A stretch of DNA of 64,000 nucleotides from Theropithecus gelada (Eukaryota; Chordata; Mammalia; Primates; Cercopithecidae). A program made the position numbers and the translations under genes. Positions within the stretch are counted from its first letter, which is position 1, and each line of letters starts with the position of its first letter. This document shows positions 23,750 through 34,841 of this stretch, in pieces. The DNA is taken from contig NC_037686.1 in assembly GCF_003255815.1 (NCBI RefSeq), positions 61,495,206-61,559,205 on the forward strand, read 5' to 3'. Below the pieces are notes generated by a model that was not told where the DNA came from, made no database searches, and was given only the letters and a program-made list of their open reading frames with translations.

Positions 23750-24500
23750 CATAATGTAAAGACTGGATTTTATTCTAAGTATAATGAACAAACAGTGAAA
23801 ACTTGTAAGTGGGGGAGAAATCCAGCAGAACTGATCTGCCAAGAGGGGCATTGAACAGAGGGCTGGAGAGTGAAGATTGGCAGGAAGGGCAGGCAGGAAC
23901 GGCAGAAGCCCAGTCTAGGGTGGAAGAAACAGATGCAAGATATATTTTGAAGATTTAGTCAAGAAACTTACTGATAAGATAGATGTGAAGGATTAAGGAA
24001 AAAAGAGTAATCAAAGAGGATTTCCAAGTTTCTGATTTTAATGTTTGGAGAGTTGGTGGTACCATTTAGCGAAACACCCAATCCTGGGGGAGGTTCGTAT
24101 TGGAAAATTCTATCTTTTGATGAGCTAAATTTGAGATGTCTATGATTCAGCCAAGTGGAACTGTTAGGCATTTAAATACATGGCTTAGGAACTCAGAGAA
24201 TTTTGGACGAGAAATATAAATTTGGGTGTTGTTACTGTCTAGAGAATATTTAAAACCAAAAGAATGATAGGAGAGCATATCCAGAGAGAGAGAGAGGGAA
24301 AGATGGAGACCCAGAGCTGAACCTCTAAAAACTGAAAGGTCAGATTGATGGCCAACCCACTCATGAGAATGTCAAGAGTGGATATTAAAAAAAAAATCAA
24401 GCTAGGATCTTTAATGAATAAAAGGAGATAATCGAAAATTTGGTAGGCGACAGCAATAAAGAGGGTAAAATGTCTATGTTGCATGCCAGGAAATAAGGTG
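23750..24500 (+). mobile_element. Old mammalian repeat, unnamed family (copy 3)
   Basis: The clearest of three related copies. ACTGGATTTTATTCTAAGTA (23762), AGATATATTTTGAAGATTTA (23938), GAGGATTTCCAAGTTTCTGA (24016), GAGTTGGTGGTACCATTTAG (24050), AAATTTGAGATGTCTATGAT (24126), CCAAGTGGAACTGTTAGGCA (24151) and AATATAAATTTGGGTGTTGT (24213) match phrases of one ancient family in the right order. No coding potential. Family name uncertain. Confidence 0.55.
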
Positions 24501-24724
24501 TGAACTGGCCTGACAGACATCATATTTTTGGTGGGAGATTGTGTGGAAAGTTTTTGACACTGCTGTCAGGACACTGCATTCTCAGGGAACAGCTTCAATC
24601 ATAGCCGGGAGGTAGAAATGCTACAAAAGGATTGAGGAAGGAAGTATGCTGATCAGTGGAAGGGTTTAAAACAGAAAGGTGAAATGGGTCAAAATAAAGA
24701 CTATTCAAAGCAGTATGTTTTAGA

Positions 24725-24931
24725 CATAAGAATGGGAACAACAGACACTGGGGACTACAAGGAGGGGAAAGGATGGAGGAGAGCATGGATTGAAAAACAT
24801 CCTATTGCGTACTATGGTCAATGCCTGGTGACAGGTTCAATCTTACCCCAAACCTCAGCATCACACAATATATCCTTGTAACAAACCTACACATGTACCC
24901 CTGAATCTACAATAAAAATTGGAAGAAAAGA
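24725..24931 (+). mobile_element. L1 3' UTR, severely 5'-truncated, with TSD
   Basis: Only the last 200 bp of an L1PB/L1MA-type 3' UTR: AGAATGGGAACAACAGACAC (24729), GGGGACTACAAGGAGGGGAA (24749), TACCCCAAACCTCAGCATCA (24844), ACCTACACATGTACCCCTGA (24886) and an AATAAAA-containing A-rich tail. It is flanked by an 18-bp direct repeat (24707-24724 and 24932-24949) matching at 15 of 18 positions, which marks it as a complete TPRT event. Confidence 0.88.
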
Positions 24932-24949
24932 AAAGCTGTGTGTTTAAGA

Positions 24950-25249
24950 GAATCCCAGGTGGTCTCCAGGGACACTTGCATACTTGGCCATCAGTGAGTT
25001 ACATAGAGATCTAAGAGCGAATAGAATTGGTCCAGAAGATGCCTTAGAGGAGAACAGTATCATGCTTCTAACCTTTCATGCCTCCCTCATGGTTTTCTTC
25101 CTATGATTCTATATCATGCCTCGTGTGAGCGCTAATAACTTACCATAAAATGTATGTGTCATTTAGTAGAACATGAGCAATGGAGGCCCAGTACAAAGTT
25201 TGTTAAGCCCTAAACCCCCAAACTCTAAATGAGAGCAGCATATGTGAAA
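24950..25249. other. Unassigned DNA
   Basis: No feature recognised in this 300-bp stretch. Confidence 0.4.
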
Positions 25250-25440
25250 AATACTCAGACCCTGAAGCCAGAAGACCTGTTTTTGGAATGCTGAACATCC
25301 ATGTCCCTTTAGACTTGAGCAAAGTGCCTAACCTCCAGGTCACATATTCCTCATAATACCTATCTCATTAAGTTATTGAGAAGGGAAAATTAGGCAAAAT
25401 ATATTATCAACATGTATTATGGCCAATGTTGGGGAACTAC
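25250..25440 (+). mobile_element. MIR SINE, diverged
   Basis: CCTGAAGCCAGAAGACCTGT (25261), TTGAGCAAAGTGCCTAACCT (25315), ATACCTATCTCATTAAGTTA (25356) and AAATTAGGCAAAATATATTA (25387) follow the MIR consensus order (head, 'cttgggcaagttacttaacct', 'tacctacctcatagggttgttg'). Confidence 0.7.
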
Positions 25441-26117
25441 AATTTTTTTAAAAAATTTCTTTCCAACCCAGAATACCTCTTCACAAATGTAGAAGAGATA
25501 AAAATATATATATATTGAATAAGCATGAAACCGTGCGGTGTGCATCACAAGCATTCTTCTAAAAGATCGTAAAGATGAATGGAAATCTCACCATTTTGCA
25601 TAGCCAAGCAGATTCAACCCATTACACACATGCTTTCAAGATAAACCACCACTAGTCCTCAGGTAAGAGAAATTGATGGCACAATTTGTTGCCCATAGCT
25701 CAACCTAAATGCATTTGGTAATTGGGGTGAGGATCTGTGTTTGCCAATTGACTTTACACAAAGAAAAATACATTTCTTAAATCTTTATAACCAGAAATCA
25801 TTTTGAGAGAGGTGTCTGCTGAAGTGAGGCTCCTATCTTTCCATAAAAAATGAGAGATAGAGGCACTGTCTCCCTGAATGATTACACTTCGAAGAGATGG
25901 CTCTCAGGGACTTAAGAAAGAAAATCCTGAGTCATAAAGAGGCTTATTTAGCTCTAAAAAAAAATTCTATACATTTCAAAATGGCAGAGAAAGAAGCTAC
26001 AGTTACAAGTTTTCTGAAGTAAATATTCTAAAATACGGGGTGAAGTCTCTTATCTTCAAAGGAAAAATTTAGCATCTAATTTTTATTAGTATTTGCCCTT
26101 ACTAAGATTAGTCTTAT
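25441..26117. other. Unassigned DNA
   Basis: AT-rich with a short (TA)n at 25504-25516. No repeat or gene signal is recognised. Confidence 0.4.
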
Positions 26118-26205
26118 TAATAATCACCATCATCACCATTATTGCCATCATTGTCTCCATTATCATTATCACCATCATCGTCTTCATCACCATCATCATC
26201 GCTGA
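26118..26205. repeat. Impure (CAT)n trinucleotide repeat
   Basis: About 90 bp of ATC/CAT units with interruptions (ATTATTGCC, GTCTCC, GTCTTC). All interruptions keep the three-base period. Confidence 0.85.
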
Positions 26206-26405
26206 CTAGACAATATTTAAAAGGGAATAATAGGATGACAGCACACAGAGAGAGAGAGGGAAAGCCCATCAAAATCTAGACTTAGATGATGAGAGACTTT
26301 ATTCAAAAATATTATTGCAATAGAGAGAACCCTTCTATCTCAGAAATCTGCAAGTGTCTCATTCAAATAGGAAAGGCTTTTAATTTATAAGGAAAGGGGG
26401 AAAGA
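26206..26405. other. Unassigned DNA
   Basis: Short interval before the Alu; nothing recognised. Confidence 0.4.
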
Positions 26406-26734
26406 CCTTTGCAGGAATTTTTGTTTGTTTTTTGTTTTGAGATGGAATCTCGCTCTGTCACCCAGACTGGAGTGCCATCACGCAATCTTGGCTCACTGCA
26501 ACTTCTGTCTCCTGGGTTCAAGCTACTCTCGTGCCTCAGTCTCCCGAGTAGCTGGGATTACAGGCATGTGCCACTATACCCAGCTAATTTCTGCATTTTT
26601 AGTAGAAAGGGGTTTCACCATGTTGACCAGGCCGGTCTCCAGCTCCTGACCTCGTGATCCGCCTTCCCTTGGTCTCCCAAAGTGCCAGGATTACAGGCGT
26701 GAGCCACCATGCCTGGCCCTTTGCAGGAATTTTT
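26406..26734 (-). mobile_element. AluS-type element with perfect 17-bp TSD
   Basis: Antisense full-length Alu at 26423-26717, with a TTTG-rich degenerate tail at the left. The flanking 17-mers CCTTTGCAGGAATTTTT at 26406-26422 and 26718-26734 are identical. The 74- and 82-aa frames are Alu translations. Confidence 0.97.
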
Positions 26735-27676
26735 AAGGGGAAGTTGGGCATGCAAGGGGCCATAACTGGTGGAATCTGATAGGAAATTCGGCTATCCATG
26801 GTCAGTCGATGCTCAGGAGAAGCAAGTCAGGGGACATGTTCTCAATTTTAGTGCTTGATCGAGTTGGGGAGGAGAGAAGCTTGATTAAATTCCAGTCAGG
26901 ACAAGGCAGAGAGTAAGAAATGGGCAATTGTAACCACCCAGGCAATGGTAATTATGATGATAAAAAGAGAAACTGAAAAATGCAAGCATCATATAGTAGT
27001 AAATGGATACTCTTTCCCACAGTCAGTTCTTTGGACAGAAGGACGCTTTGCATTCTGCAGCCATATGTTCTTTTGCTAGTTTGTTCATTCCAAAATCCAG
27101 TAGAGTTATTCTAATAGTTTTAATAAATAAGCTCTGAACGTTATTTTCAGCAAAGTAGCAGGAAGTCTCTGAGAAGAACCGAGACTGTGAAGAGCAAGGG
27201 TCTCTGTTGTTTCTAGCTATTTGGCAGCATCACTTAATCATAATTAACAATTAATAAACAAAGACATTTTACATGATAAATGCCTTTCAAGTGTCCAAGA
27301 TACTTTGCAAATGATTACTTTCACAGAGACATTTACAATTTCCACCTGTGTCTGTCCCTGAAGTACAACAATCACAAACTAGAAGCCTAAGAAACTGACT
27401 GTGCAAATAAAAGTAAATATGGTCATACTGGACCAGATGTAAGTTACAGCTTTATTTCAGGGAAAGAATGAAAAGAATATTCTGTGAAAAATAAGTTAAC
27501 ACTGAGAGAAAAAAATAAAAGAGATAAGATAAATAAAAATGTGGAATGGACTGGTCTGAAAAAACGTCTCTTCAATTTGCTGGAAAAGTTTTTTATAGAT
27601 CCTGCATTACTAAATTAACTCATTTGTGTATATTATTCAAAATGTTTAGCTACAATGGTAATAGCTAAGACATATT
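26735..27676. other. Unassigned intergenic DNA
   Basis: No repeat or gene recognised over 0.9 kb. Confidence 0.4.
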
Positions 27677-28013
27677 AAAAGTCTACTGTGGGCTGGGTGC
27701 GGTGGTTCATGCCTGTAATCCCAGCACTTTGGGAGGCTGAGGTGTGCTGATCACAAGGTCAGGAGATCGAGACCATCCTGGCTAACACAGTGAAACTCCA
27801 TCTCTACTAAAAATACAAAAAAATACAAAAAAAAAAAAATTAGCCAGGCGTGGTGGCGGGCGCCTGTAGTCCCAGCTACTCGGGAGGCTGAGGCAGGAGA
27901 ATGGCGTGAACCCAGGAGGCGGAGCTTGCAGTGAGTCGAGATCGCGCCACTGCACTCCAGCCTGGGCGACAGAGTGAGACTCTGTCTCAAAAAAAAAAAA
28001 AAAGTTTACTGTG
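27677..28013 (+). mobile_element. AluY with 14-bp TSD
   Basis: Sense AluY at 27691-27999, diagnosed by GATCACAAGGTCAGGAGATC and the following GAGACCATCCTGGCTAAC. The middle A-rich linker is enlarged (AAATACAAAAAAATAC plus A13). TSD AAAAGTCTACTGTG (27677-27690) and AAAAGTTTACTGTG (28000-28013) differ at one base. Confidence 0.97.
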
Positions 28014-28764
28014 TTCCAGACAATATTTTACGTGCTTATTGATTAATTGGTTTAACTTTCACAGGCCACGTGAGGGTTCTACAATCTGGGGAGGGAGACG
28101 TCACAAAGTCCATCATGTTTATAATTCCATGGGTGGAAATGAACATTTTATTCCTTTACTGAAATGATTTTGAATTAAAGTCAAAATATTCATGGAAAAT
28201 GGCATTATTAAGTCCTGACTTTACATTTCAGTGTAAAGGAATTCATCTGTCCTTCCTAAGAGTCTATTTTGATGAAGAATATATGAGAAAACTAGAAAAC
28301 ATTTACTCTGGTGAAAGAAACAAGAGGAAGAAGAAAAAGGAAAAGTACCAGAAAGTGTCACAGTTCACTAAGACAACCCAGATATGAGGTAATTTACAAT
28401 AGCTCCAAGTTCTTGAGAAGGTTCTTTGAAAAAAAATATACTATTCATCATTTTATTTTGCTGTTGTAAAACTAAATGAGAATGTATATGAGAGTAATGA
28501 GAAAGCAAATTTTTACCTTTAGGAAAAAAAAGGTAAGTTTTAGGGAAAAAAAAAAAAACTTGCATTATTTCACTAATGTATTTTTTCAAAGGAAACTACA
28601 GAACGTACATGCTAGTACCTCATTCTTAATAACCTGCAATTTCTGACATTATATTGTTTTGTGTATCCTAAGTTGTTTTTAAATGCCCTAAAAATGAATG
28701 GGGAATAGAACCATGGAAAAGCCACCTCTCAGCTTAGATTTTTGTGAGGTATCTGTAAAATGAC
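28014..28764. other. Unassigned DNA
   Basis: No repeat recognised. The sequence GGGAGACGTCACAAAG at 28091-28106 contains a CRE-like GACGTCAC, an isolated short match without supporting context. The frame at 28199-28387 is Lys-rich at its C-terminus with no recognisable domain. Confidence 0.4.
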
Positions 28765-29175
28765 TGTTAAGGACAGTATTGTATTACCCCCTCAAATCCA
28801 TATGTTGACATTCATATGTATGTTATTGACTGCCAGTACTCTAGAGCGTGTCTTTATTTGGGGATAGACTCTTTGTAGAGATAACTTGGTTAAAATGAGG
28901 TCTTTGGTGTGGGCTGTAATCCTATACAAGTGGTGTTCTAACAGGAAGAGGAAAATGTGGACGCAGATACAGACAGAGGGAAGACAACGTGAAGTCACAG
29001 AAAGAAGATGAGAAGATACGCATCTACAAACCAGAGAGAGCGCTGGGACAAGATCCTTCATGGGCTCTGCCAATACCTTGATCTTGAACTTCCAGCCTCC
29101 AGAACTGTGAGACAATAAATTTATTTTGTTTGAACCACCTGATATATGGTACTTTCTTCAGGCAGTCCTAGCAAA
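28765..29175 (+). mobile_element. LTR-like/MER repeat, family uncertain
   Basis: Phrases in the order of a familiar old repeat: TTTATTTGGGGATAGACTCT (28852), TTGTAGAGATAACTTGGTTA (28872), AAAATGAGGTCTTTGGTGTG (28892), GGGCTGTAATCCTATACAAG (28911), AGCCTCCAGAACTGTGAGAC (29094), AATAAATTTATTTTGTTTGA (29115). The related copy at 36860-37380 is on the same strand. It resembles a retroviral-type LTR; subfamily not determined. No intact gene. Confidence 0.6.
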
Positions 29176-29401
29176 CCAAGGACTGAGCCACATCTTCGTT
29201 CAAATGGCACGTTTTTAACAGCTATGATTAATGTCTGGAACTTTGGGGGAGATGGCATCCACATAAAAGACGAAAAGACATACAGGAACATTACAGCAGC
29301 AACAAAACATTTAGTGATAGGACCACAGGTTATGGATTTTCTCTGGGCATGCAGATGTAGTCTTTCTGAAAACTTCCGGGGAATTTTGCCATCTTCATAT
29401 T
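29176..29401. other. Unassigned DNA
   Basis: Holds most of an 85-aa plus-strand frame (29146-29403) that begins within the preceding repeat. No recognisable domain. Confidence 0.4.
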
Positions 29402-29734
29402 AGAAAACAAAGTTGGCCGGGTGCAGTGGCTCACGCTTGTAATCCCAGCACTTTGAGAGGCCGAAGTGGGTGGATCACCTGAAGTCAGGAATTTGAGACC
29501 AGCCTGGGCAACATAGCAAACCCTCATCTCTACTAAAAATACAAACATTAGCTGGATGTGGTGGCAAGCACCTGTAGTTCCAGCTACTCCAGAGGCTGAG
29601 GCAGGAGAATAGCTTGAACTTGGGAGTTGGAGGTTGCAGTAAGTGAGATCACACCACTGCACTCCAGCGTGGGAGACAGAGTGAGACTCCATCTCAAAAT
29701 AAATAAATAAATAAGTAAAACAGAAAACAAAGTT
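29402..29734 (+). mobile_element. AluS/J-type element with perfect 13-bp TSD
   Basis: Sense Alu at 29415-29721 with (AAAT)n tail. AGAAAACAAAGTT is repeated exactly at 29402-29414 and 29722-29734. GGATCACCTGAAGTCAGGAA and AGACCAGCCTGGGCAACATA point to an older S or J subfamily. The 138-aa minus-strand frame is Alu-derived. Confidence 0.96.
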
Positions 29735-30789
29735 TAGTTTCTGCATGCATCAAAAGAACTCCATTTCATGCCATTTCTAAACAGAAAGCTCAACACATGA
29801 TTTGTAACTAGAATTAAATGGTACAAATATATATATTGACTTCTGTATTTGCCACTAGATTTACTATTTATTTAAGAAGCCTTAAGTTGAGATTGGAGTG
29901 AACTATCTCAAATATATAATGGAATGAACGAGGGCTGTGTATGCCTTTTCCCCAGCAGCAGAACATATACTAGGAACAAGCAATTGTTTGATGATGTGTG
30001 GGACACAAGCAGATGTATTTGTATTCTGCCCTTTGAAAATAGTTCTTGTATATACATATTTTTATGCCTTACAGCTCAAGGGCTGGTGATTATCTCATTT
30101 TTAAAAGAACTGCTAACCATTTCAGGAAATTGTTGAATCTAATATCTGAAAATGATTCAGAGTGTGAAAACATTTTATGCACTTTGCAAATCAAATGCAT
30201 TCGACTGGAAGGGACTAGCTTATGTTGCTGACTCTATTTTGCATGGTTTTAATACTTACGAGTCAGAGGGTTTGACTTTGGTTTCTTTGATAAGATGCAG
30301 GTGCAATTATATTGATACACCTCAGTAAGTATCCTCTCTTAATGTGAGTTTTCAGGTTTGCCTCCTGATAGGACACTTTCTGCTAATGATAGAATAGTAA
30401 GAGAATTAGTGGCTTTTTTTCCTAAAAGTTTTTTTTTTTTCCTGCTTCCAGTCACACCTAGAGTTACTAAACATAAAAAGGTCACTGAAACTGATCCAAA
30501 AAGAAAAAATAAACAGTAAAACCAAAAGCAAAACCTTCTTACAAATTGGGGTTTGAAGCCAGTTTTAGAAGAAAACCTAAATTAGTTCATTTTTTTTTCT
30601 GACAAAGTAAAACCTGAACAAGGGAAAAACAGACATAGCCAACTCGCCTAGGGTCCCTGTTTCTTTTAATGAAGGTAACTCGGTGATTGGGTGGCCTTAT
30701 CACATCCCTATGAGATATGACCTTGGGACTATACTGTCTTCTCCTATAAATCAGATCACTTGAAAATACACGATTCTATCCTGTAAAAG
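29735..30789. other. Unassigned intergenic DNA
   Basis: About 1 kb without recognised repeats or genes. Short frames at 29924-30231 have no recognisable domain. A T-run occurs at 30429-30440. Confidence 0.4.
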
Positions 30790-31928
30790 ACAATATTAAG
30801 AGAATCAAAAGACAAGCCACAAACTGGGAGAAAATATTTGCACAACAAATATCAGATAAAGGACAAGTACAAAGAACTCTTAAATCTCAACAGGAAGAAG
30901 AAAATAAACAACCCAATTTAACAATGCACAAAAGATCTCAACAGACATCCTACCAAAGAAGATAACAGATGGCAAATAAGCACATTAAAAGATGCTCAGC
31001 ACTATATATCATCAGTAAATTGCAGATTAAAGCAACAATTAAGTACTGCTATATACTTATCAGAGTGGCTAAAATCCAAAACATTGGCAAAACCAAATAC
31101 TGTTGACGACAAGGAGCAATAGGAATTCTTATTCTCTGCTGGTAGGAATGCAAGGCGGTACAGACACTTTGGAAAACAATTTGAAAATTTCTTACAAAAT
31201 TAAGCATACTCTTACCCATAGAGTCCAGCAGTCATGATCCTTGGTATTTACCCAAATTAATTGAAAACTTAGGATCGCACAACAACCTGCACTGAAATTT
31301 TATAGCACCTTTATTCATAATCGCCAAGATCTGGAAGCAAACAGATGTCCTTCAATAGGTGGATGAATAAATAAACTGCAGCATATCCATACAGTGGAAT
31401 ATTATTCAGCACTTATAAGAAATTAGCCATCAAACCATGAAAAGACATGGATGAAATGTACATGAACATTGCTAGAGGAAAGAAGCCAATCGGCAAAAGC
31501 TACATACTGCATGATGCCAATTATGTGATTTTTCTGGAAACAGCAAAACTATGGAAACAGTTAGAAAACAAGAAAAATTAGTTGTTGCCAGGGGTTTGGA
31601 GGGAGAAAGTAAGGGATGAATAGGTGGAGCACAGGGGCTTTTAGGGCAGTGAAACAATTCTATATGATACTGTAATTGTGGATACATGTCATTATACGTT
31701 TGTCAAAAACCCATAACATGTACCACACAAAAAGTGGGCCCTGATACAAACTATGGACATTAGTTGATGTGTCAATATTTGCTCATCAATTGTCACAAAT
31801 GTATCACATTAATGGAAAATGTTTATAATAGGGGAAGCTGGAGGAGTTAAAGAGTAAATTAGAATTCTGTGCTTTATGTGCAATTTTTCTATAAAACTTA
31901 AACTACTTACAAAATAAAGTATAATAAC
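30790..31928 (+). mobile_element. L1M (L1MB/L1MC type) 3' end
   Basis: Sense L1, 5'-truncated. ACTGGGAGAAAATATTTGCA (30823), GATAAAGGACAAGTACAAAG (30854), TTATCAGAGTGGCTAAAATC (31058), CTGGTAGGAATGCAAGGCGG (31139), GTGGAATATTATTCAGCACT (31395), GCCAGGGGTTTGGAGGGAGA (31589) and TAATTGTGGATACATGTCAT (31673) match L1 ORF2 C-terminus and 3' UTR. A homologous fragment occurs at 61365-62692, which allows direct comparison. Confidence 0.88.
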
Positions 31929-32167
31929 TTTTTTTTTTTTTTTTTTGAGACAGTCTCACTCTGTCGCCAGACTGGAGTGCAGTGGCGCGATCTCGGCTCA
32001 CTGCAACCTCCACCTCCCGGTTCAAGTGATTCTCCTGCCTCAGCCTCTCAAGTAGCTGGGACTACAAGTGCGCACCACCACGCCCAGCTAGTTTTTGTAT
32101 TTTTAGTAGATATGGGGATTCACCATGTTGACCAGGATGGTCTCAATCTCTTGATCTTGTGATCTGC
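31929..32167 (-). mobile_element. Alu, broken at its 5' side
   Basis: Antisense Alu from the poly-T at 31929 to GATCTTGTGATCTGCC at 32167, where it stops short of the usual 5' end and passes directly into an L1P ORF2 sequence. The missing Alu part is not found after that L1. Confidence 0.94.
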
Positions 32168-34311
32168 CCTTCATGCTAAAAACGCAATAAACAAAGTATT
32201 GGTGGAACATAGCTCAAAATAATAAGAGCCATTTATGACAAATCCACATCCAATATCATACTGAATGGGCAAAAGCTGAAAGCATTCCCCTTGAAAACCG
32301 GCACAAGACAGGATGTCCTCTCTCACCACCCCTATTCAACATATTATTGGAAGTTCTGGTCAGGGTAATCAGGCAAGAGAAAGATAGGGTATTCAAATAG
32401 GAAGAGAGGAAGTCAAACTGTCTCTGTTGGCAGGCAACATGATCCCTAGAAAACCCCATCATCTCAGCCCAAGAGCTCCTTAAGCTGATGAGCAACTTCA
32501 ACAAAGTCTCAGGATACACAATAAATGTGCAAAAATCACAAGCATTCCTATACACCAACAATAGACAAGCAGAGATCCAAATCATAAATGAACTCCCATT
32601 CACAATTGTTACAAAGAGAATAAAATATCTAGGAATACAACTAGCAAGGCATGTGAAGGACCTCTTCAAGGAGAACTACAAACCACTGCTCAAGGAAGTA
32701 AGAGAGGACACAAACAAATGGTAAGATATTTCATGCCCATGGATAGGAAGAATCAGTATCATGAAAATGGCCATACTGACCAAAGTAATTTACAGATTCA
32801 ATACTATTCCCATTCAACTACCATTGACATTCTTCACAAAATTAAAAAACAAAGCTACTTTAAAATTCACATGGAACCAAAACAGAGCCTGTATAGCCAA
32901 AAAATCCTAAGCAAAATGAAAGAAGCTGAAGGCATTATGCTACCTTACTTCAAACTATATTACAAGGCTACAATAACAAAAACAGCATGATACTGGTAAA
33001 AAGCAGACACATAGACCAGTAGTACAGAACAGAGATCTCAGAAATAAGGCCACCCATCTATGACCATCTGATCTTCAACAAACTTAACAAAAATAAGCAA
33101 TGGGGAAAGGATTTCCTGTTTAATAAATGGTGCTGGGAAAACTGGCTAGACATATGCAGAAAATTGAAACCAGAAACCTTCCTTACACTTTATACAAAAA
33201 TTAACTCAAGAGATGGATTAAAGACTTAAACGTAAACCTGAAACTATAAAAACCCTAGAAGAAAATCTAGGCAATACCATTCAAGATGTAGGCACAGGAA
33301 AAGTTTTCATGATGAAATCACCAAAAGCAATTGCAACAAAAGCAAAAGTTGACAAATGGGACCTAATTAAACTAAAGAGCTTCTGCACGGCAAAAGAAAC
33401 TATTATCAGAGTGAACAGACAACCTACAGAATGGGAGAAAATTTTTGCAATCTATCCATCTGACAAAGGTCTAATATCCAGAATCTACAAGGAATTTAAA
33501 TTTACAAGAAAAAAAAATCAAAAAGTAGGCAAAGGATATAGACATTTCTTAAAAGAAAACATTTACGTGACCAACAAACTTATGAAAAGAAGCTCAACAT
33601 CACAGATTATTAGAGAAATAAAAAATCAAAACCACAATGAGATATTGTCTCATACCAGTCAGAATAGTGATTATTACACCGTTGGTGGGAATGTAAATTA
33701 GCTCAACCATTGTGGAAGACAGTGTGGCAATTTCTCAAAGATTTAGCAACAGAAATACCATTTGACCTACAATCCCATTACTGGGTATATACCCAAAGGA
33801 ATATAAGTCATTCTATTATAAAGATACATGCACCCATATGTTCATTGCAGCACTATTCACAATAGCAAAGACATGGAATCAACCCAAATGCCCATTTTTG
33901 ATAGACTGGATAAAGAAAATGTGGAACATATACACCATGGAATACTATTCAGCCATAAAAAGGAAAAAGATCATGTCCTTTGCAGGAACATGGATGGAGC
34001 TGGAAACTATTATCCTCAGCGAACTACCACAGGAACAGAAAAGCAAACACCACATGTTCTCACTTATAAGTGGAAGCTGAACAATGAGAACACATGGACA
34101 CTGGGAGGGGAATGATGCACACTGGGGCCTGTCAGGAGGAACAAAATCAGGACAAATAGCTAATGCATGTAGGGCTTAATACCTAAGTGATAGGTTGATA
34201 GGTGCAGCAAACCACCACAGTACACATTTGCCTATGTAACAAAGCTGCATGTCCTCTACATGTATCCCAGAAGTTAAAATTACAATAAAATTAAATAAAA
34301 AAAGAAATTAT
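32168..34311 (+). mobile_element. L1P (L1PB/L1PA type), 5'-truncated
   Basis: Sense primate L1 from mid-ORF2 (TTCATGCTAAAAACGCAATA) to the tail at about 34311. RT/thumb-region and C-terminal sequences are easily read: GGCAAAAGCTGAAAGCATTC, GGCCATACTGACCAAAGTAA, AATGGTGCTGGGAAAACTGG, TGGGTATATACCCAAAGGAA. Stops and frameshifts break ORF2 into frames of 78, 90, 130 and 95 aa. At about 33678 a deletion of roughly 85 bp removes the segment encoding the C-terminal Cys-rich motif (TTATTACACC joined to GTTGGTGGGAATG). Confidence 0.92.
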
Positions 34312-34666
34312 CCATCATGTAAAAATCTAGAATTCGAAATATATATATATTTAATGTTAGATGTCTCTAATCATTTTTTTTCAAATAACCCTATTTTTAG
34401 TTGTCTCTTTTTCCAAGCACTACATTTCTTCCCACCACCCCAACCTCTCCACTCTTAATTATTTTTGCCAAAATTTTTTTTTCAGTGAACCAGGTTTTGG
34501 TTTTATTAGGTAAGTTTGCTATTTGCATTTTTAAAACTATTTTCTATTTTAGTCCTTTCTACTTTTCTTCATATTAATTTTGACATTGTACTTTCTTTAG
34601 ATTTTTGTCCTTTTGTTTCTTGAATACTTAATTACTTTTACCTTTTTTATTTTTAATAAATGTATT
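34312..34666. other. Unassigned DNA
   Basis: T-rich and pyrimidine-rich sequence with no recognised element. Confidence 0.4.
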
Positions 34667-34841
34667 TAAAGCAATACAATTTTTTTTTGACAGTCTCGCT
34701 CTGTCACCCAGGCTGGAGTGCGTGGCACAATCTTGACTCCCTGCAACCTCCGCCTCCTGGGTTCAAGTGATTCTTCTGCCTCAGCCTCCTAAGTAGCTGG
34801 GATTACAGGCATGTGCCACTACATAAAGCAATACAATTTTT
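34667..34841 (-). mobile_element. Short 5'-truncated Alu with 18-bp TSD
   Basis: Only about 139 bp of the Alu right monomer is present (34685-34823), antisense, ending ...GGCATGTGCCACTACA. The direct repeat TAAAGCAATACAATTTTT is identical at 34667-34684 and 34824-34841, so the short form was produced at insertion and is not a later deletion. Confidence 0.96.

Noticed and set aside
28091..28106. CRE-like GACGTCAC
   Set aside because: An 8-bp match in isolation with no promoter context is expected by chance in 64 kb.
32256..32669. 137-aa minus-strand frame
   Set aside because: It is the complement of L1P ORF2 sequence, and the sense strand explains the DNA.
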